Assembly (NCBI GenBank): GCA_937988705.1
Contig: CALKIA010000502.1
Location: 1-8,817, forward strand
Direction: 5' to 3'
Source of the DNA: an uncultured Chloroflexota bacterium
GTDB taxonomy: Bacteria > Chloroflexota > Anaerolineae > Aggregatilineales > Phototrophicaceae
DNA: 8,817 nt
How positions within the stretch are numbered: the first letter of the stretch is position 1; the number at the start of each line of letters is the position of its first letter. The notes beneath the pieces are model-generated. The model was not told the DNA's origin, did not search any database, and saw only the letters and a program-made list of their open reading frames with translations. Position numbers and translations under genes: made by a program. Positions 5,518-8,817 of the stretch are shown here, one piece after another.

Positions 5518-5548
5518 CCTCTGTGTTCTCTGTGCTCTCTGTGGTTAA
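5518..5548 (-). repeat. CAGAG-type repeat, right inverted copy
   Basis: Read on the minus strand it begins TTAACCACAGAGAGCACAGA and ends in ACACAGAGG, matching the left copy at 28 of 31 positions. Its end supplies the AGAGGAA that acts as the likely ribosome binding site of the small membrane protein gene. In a minus-strand transcript the two copies could pair and enclose that gene in a long stem. Confidence 0.85.
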
Positions 5549-5550
5549 TC

Positions 5551-5578
5551 CTCTTTTTTCTTCTCTCTGCGGTTAACC
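5551..5578 (-). repeat. degenerate third CAGAG-type unit next to the murC stop
   Basis: On the minus strand this reads GGTTAACCGCAGAGAGAAGA followed by AAAAAGAG. It starts like the other copies (TTAACC, then GCAGAG in place of ACAGAG) but decays into a purine run. It lies in tandem with the right copy and begins four bases after the murC stop. The GGTTAACC at 5571-5578 is itself an 8-bp palindrome. Confidence 0.65.
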
Positions 5579-5582
5579 GTTT

Positions 5583-6956
5583 TTACTTCAACGCCCGCTT
5601 GATCAAGTACTGCTCGCCGACTTTGGGCGCGTCGCCCGCGCTCATGATCACGATCACGGCGGGCGCGACCACCTCCGCGAGCAGCAGTTCGGTCGCCGCG
5701 TCAAGGCTGGCGACATAGCGCGCGTCGAGGTGCGGCATATCGCGCACCAGCCACGCCGAGTCCACGCCCGCGACCGGCTGTTCCCGCGCCGCATAGATCG
5801 GCGTGACAACCACGTGATCGGCCTCGCCAAAGGCGATCGCATACGCGTTCCACAGCGCCTTCGTGCGGCTGTAGGTGTGCGGCTGCCAAACCGCCCAGAT
5901 CTGATGACCGGGAAAGCGACCCCGCGCCGCCTCTAAGGTCGCGCGGATCGCCGTTGGGTGATGCGCGTAATCGTCAATCACATACACGCTGTCGATCTCG
6001 CCGCGCACGTCGAAGCGCCGACCCGTTCCGCTAAATGATTCGAGCGCCCGCGCCGCATCTTCGAAAGCCACACCATACAGCATGACCGCGCGCAGCGCTG
6101 CCAGCGCATTGAGCACGTTGTGCCGACCAGGGATCGCGAGCTGTACCGTCCCTAACGGCGTCTGCCCCTCCTGCACGCTGAAGCGATAGCCCGTCTCACT
6201 CCGCTGAATGTCACTCGCCTTCAACTGGGCTGCAGGCGACTCGATGCCATAGTACGCCGTCGCCACATCGCTGATCGTTTCGCCGAGCCGCAGCGCGCCC
6301 GCATCGTCGGCACACGCGACGAGCGTACCGCTCACCAAGCCGACAAAGTGACTGAACGAGCGCAGCATATCGCCTTCGGTCGGGAAGAAATCCGGATGAT
6401 CCCATTCGACATTGGTCAAAATCGCGATCTTCGGGCGCAAGCCGTGAAACATGTTCGCGTACTCGTCCGCTTCAATCACGAAAGCGTCGCCTTTGCCCGC
6501 CGCGCCATTCTGCCCGGTCGTAGAGAGTATGCCGCCGATGATGTAGCTGGGGTCGCGCCCCGTCGTGAGCAGAATATGCGTGATCATGCCGGTGGTGGTC
6601 GTTTTTCCGTGCGTCCCGGCCACGGCGATCACCGTTTTGCCCATCATCAGCGACGCGATGATGTCGCTGCGCTGGTACACGGGAATCCCCGCCGCGCGCG
6701 CCGCCGCCACTTCGACATGTGTCTCGTTGACGGCCGCCGTCACGAGCAGCGCATCTGCGCCCGTGATGTTCTCCGCGGCGTGGCCAATCTGGATCGTCAC
6801 GCCTTCCTGCGCCAGCGCCGTCGTGTAGGCGCTCTCCGACCGATCCGAACCGGAGACGGTATAGCCTTGCGCCAGCAAAATGCGGGCGATGGCGGACAAC
6901 CCGACGCCGCCGATCCCCACAATGTGAATATGTCCGTTTTGAGGTAACTGCTGCAT
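5583..6956 (-). CDS. murC: UDP-N-acetylmuramate--L-alanine ligase MurC
   Basis: MurC is the ATP-dependent cytoplasmic ligase that adds L-Ala to UDP-MurNAc, the first residue of the stem peptide. From the ATG at 6956 the product is 457 residues, normal for the family. The UDP-binding N-domain opens with HIHIVGIGGVGLSAIA (9-24). The ATP-binding loop is AGTHGKTTTTGM (113-124). The metal and carbamoyl-Lys region reads EADEYANMF (162-170) and TNVEWDHPD (181-189), and GRHNVLNALAALRA (277-290) is the central-domain motif. The C-domain has SGTGRRFDVRGE, DDYAHHPT (328-335), WQPHTYSRT and SAGDAPKVGEQYL. A far longer frame open to 7067 adds 37 residues with no family match, overlapping the small upstream gene, so I reject it. 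A TTG at 6962 behind AGGTGG is a reasonable alternative start. The murC ATG lies seven bases after that gene's stop. Confidence 0.97.
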   Translation of the reverse strand: MQQLPQNGHIHIVGIGGVGLSAIARILLAQGYTVSGSDRSESAYTTALAQEGVTIQIGHAAENITGADALLVTAAVNETHVEVAAARAAGIPVYQRSDIIASLMMGKTVIAVAGTHGKTTTTGMITHILLTTGRDPSYIIGGILSTTGQNGAAGKGDAFVIEADEYANMFHGLRPKIAILTNVEWDHPDFFPTEGDMLRSFSHFVGLVSGTLVACADDAGALRLGETISDVATAYYGIESPAAQLKASDIQRSETGYRFSVQEGQTPLGTVQLAIPGRHNVLNALAALRAVMLYGVAFEDAARALESFSGTGRRFDVRGEIDSVYVIDDYAHHPTAIRATLEAARGRFPGHQIWAVWQPHTYSRTKALWNAYAIAFGEADHVVVTPIYAAREQPVAGVDSAWLVRDMPHLDARYVASLDAATELLLAEVVAPAVIVIMSAGDAPKVGEQYLIKRALK

Positions 6957-6963
6957 CGACAAC

Positions 6964-7167
6964 CTAACCACCTGCAATCTGGGAAAACATAAACAGCAGA
7001 AATGTAATGATACTGAGCACAATGAATATTGCGGTACATGCCAACAAGGGGAGCAGGGTGAGAACAATCTTTTTCACGAGCGGCACTTGCCCCAATCCGT
7101 AGATCGGATCAACAGCGAAATAGGTGTCGGGGCGCGCATCTACCAACCGCGAGGCGACCGCGCGCAT
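6964..7167 (-). CDS. 67-residue single-pass membrane protein upstream of murC
   Basis: The family is unknown to me. The product has a polar N-terminal part of about 30 residues (including ARPDTYFAVDPIYGLGQVP) and a Lys-Lys pair at 32-33. One long hydrophobic stretch from about 34 to 62 is followed by a five-residue tail. This suggests a tail-anchored or single-pass membrane protein with the N-terminus in the cytoplasm. ATG at 7167 follows AGGGA at an acceptable distance. It stands 33 bases after the CvpA-like gene stop and seven bases before murC, in the same direction, so it is probably co-transcribed and may be translationally coupled to murC. The tight packing and clear protein-like composition argue for a real gene, but no function can be given. 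Confidence 0.65.
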   Translation of the reverse strand: MRAVASRLVDARPDTYFAVDPIYGLGQVPLVKKIVLTLLPLLACTAIFIVLSIITFLLFMFSQIAGG

Positions 7168-7200
7168 CCCGCGTGTTTCCCTGCCCGGTGTTCGGACAGG

Positions 7201-7752
7201 TTAAATCAGCACCAGCACGATGATGAATAGGATGATCACTGCGACAGCCAGCAAATCGCCATTCCCGGCCGGGCCACCACCGAGCAGCACCAGCGGCAGC
7301 AGCGACCGCGCCTGATCGCTGGGCGACCCCGGTGCAGGCGCGATGATATTGGGCGCGAGTGGATACTCGTTGATGTCCATGAAGTACCACAGCGAACCCC
7401 AGATCAGGTAGCCATTGACGAACCCGAGCAGACCGCCGAGAATGCTCTCTTGCAGGTTGTCGCGGCCATCGCGCGCGCCCGGCCGCCGATCTCCATCTCC
7501 GCCGAAGATGGTGCGGTTCTGGTAGGCGAAAAACACAATCGCGATGAAAACGCCCGACTGCACCAGAAACACCTGATCGCGGCTCACGTTGACGAGCAGC
7601 GTGCCGCGAATGAGGCTGTCGAACTGGAACAGGGCGAATAAGCCCAGGACGATCCCCGCAAGCGAAATGAGTTCTTTGTTCCAACCGCGCAAAAACCCAA
7701 TGATGGCGAAGAACAGCGCCAGCGTCCACAGCATCGCGGAGAGTTGAATCAT
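7201..7752 (-). CDS. CvpA-family membrane protein
   Basis: The 183-residue protein resembles the CvpA (colicin V production) family. Helix 1 (about 6-20) is followed by the typical FLRGWNKELISLAGIVLGLF stretch (20-39), in which a short cytoplasmic G-x-x-x-E segment leads into helix 2. Further hydrophobic segments lie at about 62-77, 103-123 and 166-183. A polar, Gly- and Arg-rich loop (about 82-98) contains GDGDRRPGARDGRDN. LGGLLGFVNGYLIWG (105-119) matches the conserved fourth-helix region of CvpA. The family is linked to membrane and envelope homeostasis, with no defined biochemical activity. ATG at 7752 is preceded by GAGGT ten bases upstream; an in-frame ATG six codons later lacks a ribosome binding site. 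Position between murG and murC is unusual. The extra C-terminal helix goes beyond the four-helix core I expect. Confidence 0.75.
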   Translation of the reverse strand: MIQLSAMLWTLALFFAIIGFLRGWNKELISLAGIVLGLFALFQFDSLIRGTLLVNVSRDQVFLVQSGVFIAIVFFAYQNRTIFGGDGDRRPGARDGRDNLQESILGGLLGFVNGYLIWGSLWYFMDINEYPLAPNIIAPAPGSPSDQARSLLPLVLLGGGPAGNGDLLAVAVIILFIIVLVLI

Positions 7753-7776
7753 GCCTCAGCCTACCTCATCTTCTGC

Positions 7777-7789
7777 AATAGAATCTATT
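7777..7789. repeat. 13-bp palindrome upstream of the CvpA-like gene
   Basis: AATAGA and TCTATT flank a single A, a perfect odd-length palindrome 24 bases before the CvpA-like start codon. It is AT-rich in a GC-rich setting. It may be an operator or chance; no flanking promoter hexamers are convincing. Confidence 0.3.
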
Positions 7790-7807
7790 CACAAACCGAT
7801 CCTCTTT

Positions 7808-7832
7808 GTAGGGACGAGGCATGCCTCGTCCG
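7808..7832 (+). repeat. GTAGGGAC...GTCCG palindromic repeat, copy 3
   Basis: GTAGGGAC leads into GGACGAGGCATGCCTCGTCC (7812-7831), a perfect 20-bp palindrome, and then G. The prefix, ends, length and orientation equal those of the copies in the murB-ftsQ gap, while the inner sequence differs. It occupies the 98-base gap between murG and the CvpA-like gene. In either transcript it would fold into a tight hairpin, but no U-run follows on the minus sense. Confidence 0.8.
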
Positions 7833-7850
7833 TTTGTGCATAGATACTGG

Positions 7851-8817
7851 TTATTTGGCGAGATCGATTAGTTCGCGGGCGACGTTCCCCGCCCCATCCG
7901 GTACGTTGAGCGCTGCCGCCCGGTCTTTCATCGCTGCCAACTGATCGCCCGTCAGCAGGGAGCGAATGGTCGGCAGCAGGTCATTCGGCAGATCCTCATC
8001 CCGCATGAGAATCGCCGCGCCGCGTCCGCTCAAATATTCCGCGTTGACCTTCTGATAGCGCCACGCATACGGGTACGGCACGAGGATCGACGGCAGTCCA
8101 AACAGCGGATACTCGCCCAACACGCTCGCGCCCGCCCGGCTCACCGTCAAATCGGCGGCCGTCAGCGCGAGGCCAACGTCGTCATGCAGGTAAGCATACG
8201 GGTGATAGCGCCCAATCACATTCGGATGCTGCGCGCCGACTTCCGCGCCGCGCTGCTGCAATTCGTCCCAGTCGAGCGTTCCGGTCACATGAATGACCTG
8301 CACGCCCAGCGCCAGCAGATCGGGCAGCACCGCCATCAGCGCCGTGTTGATCGTGCGTGCGCCGCGACTCCCCCCCCATACCAGCAGCGTTGTGCGCGCC
8401 GGATCGAGACCGAAATGCTGAATCGCCTCGGCGCGGGACGCCTGTTTCAATGACTCACGCGTCGGGTAGCCCGTGACCACGGCCTGCCCCGCGCGAAAAT
8501 ACTGCTTGGATTCTTCCGCCGTCACGGCGACCCGCGTCGCAAAATGTCGCAGCATTTTGATCGCCAGCCCCGGCTCAATGTCCGGCAGATAGATCAGGCT
8601 CGGCACGCGCAGCAGCCAGCCCGCCAGTGCGATGGGCAAGCCCACCCAACCGCCCGTCAGCAAAATCACATCCGGCTTGCGCCGTGTGATCAGACTGAGC
8701 GCTTGCACCGTCCCGATCAGCAGTTGGACGACGCTGCCGAGCATCTTGATCAGGCTCACACCATGCAGCGGGCCAGCCCGCACTTCGTCGTAGTTTTCGA
8801 ACGAGAGCGTCGCCTCG
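7851..8817 (-). CDS. murG: MurG, undecaprenyl-PP-MurNAc-pentapeptide GlcNAc transferase (5' end missing)
   Basis: MurG transfers GlcNAc from UDP-GlcNAc to lipid I at the inner membrane face, making lipid II. The open frame continues to the right edge; 321 residues are visible of an expected 360 or so. The N-terminal GGTGGH donor/acceptor loop is therefore outside the window. A GTG at 8783 is internal, since upstream codons (ATLSFENYDEVRAGPLHGV) read as MurG sequence. Visible motifs, numbered from the first full codon, are LTGGWVGLP (53-61), VWGGSRGAR (146-154, the GGSxGA loop) and SRAGASVLGE (226-235, with the conserved Glu of the UDP-GlcNAc site). YQKVNAEYL (254-262) follows. The GT-B fold's C-terminal Rossmann domain is complete. 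The gene ends with TAA at 7851, 98 bases before the CvpA-like start. Confidence 0.96.
   Translation of the reverse strand, partial: EATLSFENYDEVRAGPLHGVSLIKMLGSVVQLLIGTVQALSLITRRKPDVILLTGGWVGLPIALAGWLLRVPSLIYLPDIEPGLAIKMLRHFATRVAVTAEESKQYFRAGQAVVTGYPTRESLKQASRAEAIQHFGLDPARTTLLVWGGSRGARTINTALMAVLPDLLALGVQVIHVTGTLDWDELQQRGAEVGAQHPNVIGRYHPYAYLHDDVGLALTAADLTVSRAGASVLGEYPLFGLPSILVPYPYAWRYQKVNAEYLSGRGAAILMRDEDLPNDLLPTIRSLLTGDQLAAMKDRAAALNVPDGAGNVARELIDLAK

Noticed and set aside
5195..5578. CRISPR-like array from the repeated CAGAG units
   Set aside because: Copies are inverted, internally repetitive and without regular unique spacers; no cas genes are present.
6348..6947. 199-codon open frame on the plus strand
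   Set aside because: Antisense to murC, Arg/His-rich, no family features.
6957..7067. 37-codon N-terminal extension of murC
   Set aside because: It overlaps the 67-codon gene in another frame, is Cys/Phe-rich and unlike any MurC N-terminus; the family start fits the ATG at 6956.
7109..7729. 206-codon minus-strand frame overlapping the CvpA-like gene
   Set aside because: Out-of-frame shadow: Arg/His/Pro-rich and without the hydrophobic pattern, whereas the overlapping frame has clear CvpA features.

Overview
The window is the 3' half of a division and cell wall (dcw) cluster. Every recognisable gene lies on the minus strand, so transcription runs from high to low coordinates: murG (5' end off the right edge), a CvpA-like membrane protein gene, a 67-codon single-pass membrane protein gene, murC, an 88-codon membrane protein gene lying between inverted repeats, murB, ftsQ, ftsA and ftsZ. 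After a 406-base gap, the first 21 codons of a further minus-strand gene run off the left edge. The backbone order murG-murC-murB-ftsQ-ftsA-ftsZ is the classical bacterial one. The coding DNA is GC-rich. The MurG, MurC and FtsZ sequences, together with short GTAGGGAC...GTCCG and CACAGAG-type dispersed repeats, suggest a Chloroflexota bacterium, perhaps Anaerolineae. This is inference from memory of those families; no marker gene is present to prove it.

Right part (about 7200-8817): MurG makes lipid II. It is followed by a five-helix CvpA-family protein and a one-helix microprotein of unknown role. Middle (about 4283-6956): MurC and MurB carry out cytoplasmic steps of UDP-MurNAc-peptide synthesis. 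They are separated by about 390 bases that look inserted: two 31-bp inverted copies (28/31 identical) of a CAGAG-rich repeat enclose a small membrane protein ORF of lower GC. Left part (about 472-3883): FtsQ, FtsA and FtsZ form the divisome core, with FtsA and FtsQ separated by 10 bases and ftsZ preceded by a plausible promoter. ddl and ftsL, often found between murB/murC and ftsQ, are absent; the murB-ftsQ gap holds palindromic repeats instead.

The two long gene-free stretches are informative. The 3884-4282 gap carries several short palindromic repeat elements. The 66-471 gap carries a 17-bp hairpin just after ftsZ and a nested inverted-repeat region that could be a structured leader for the gene at the left edge. 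The known genes look intact and ordinary. The unusual material is in the repeats, the leader-like RNA and the three small membrane protein genes threaded into the cluster.
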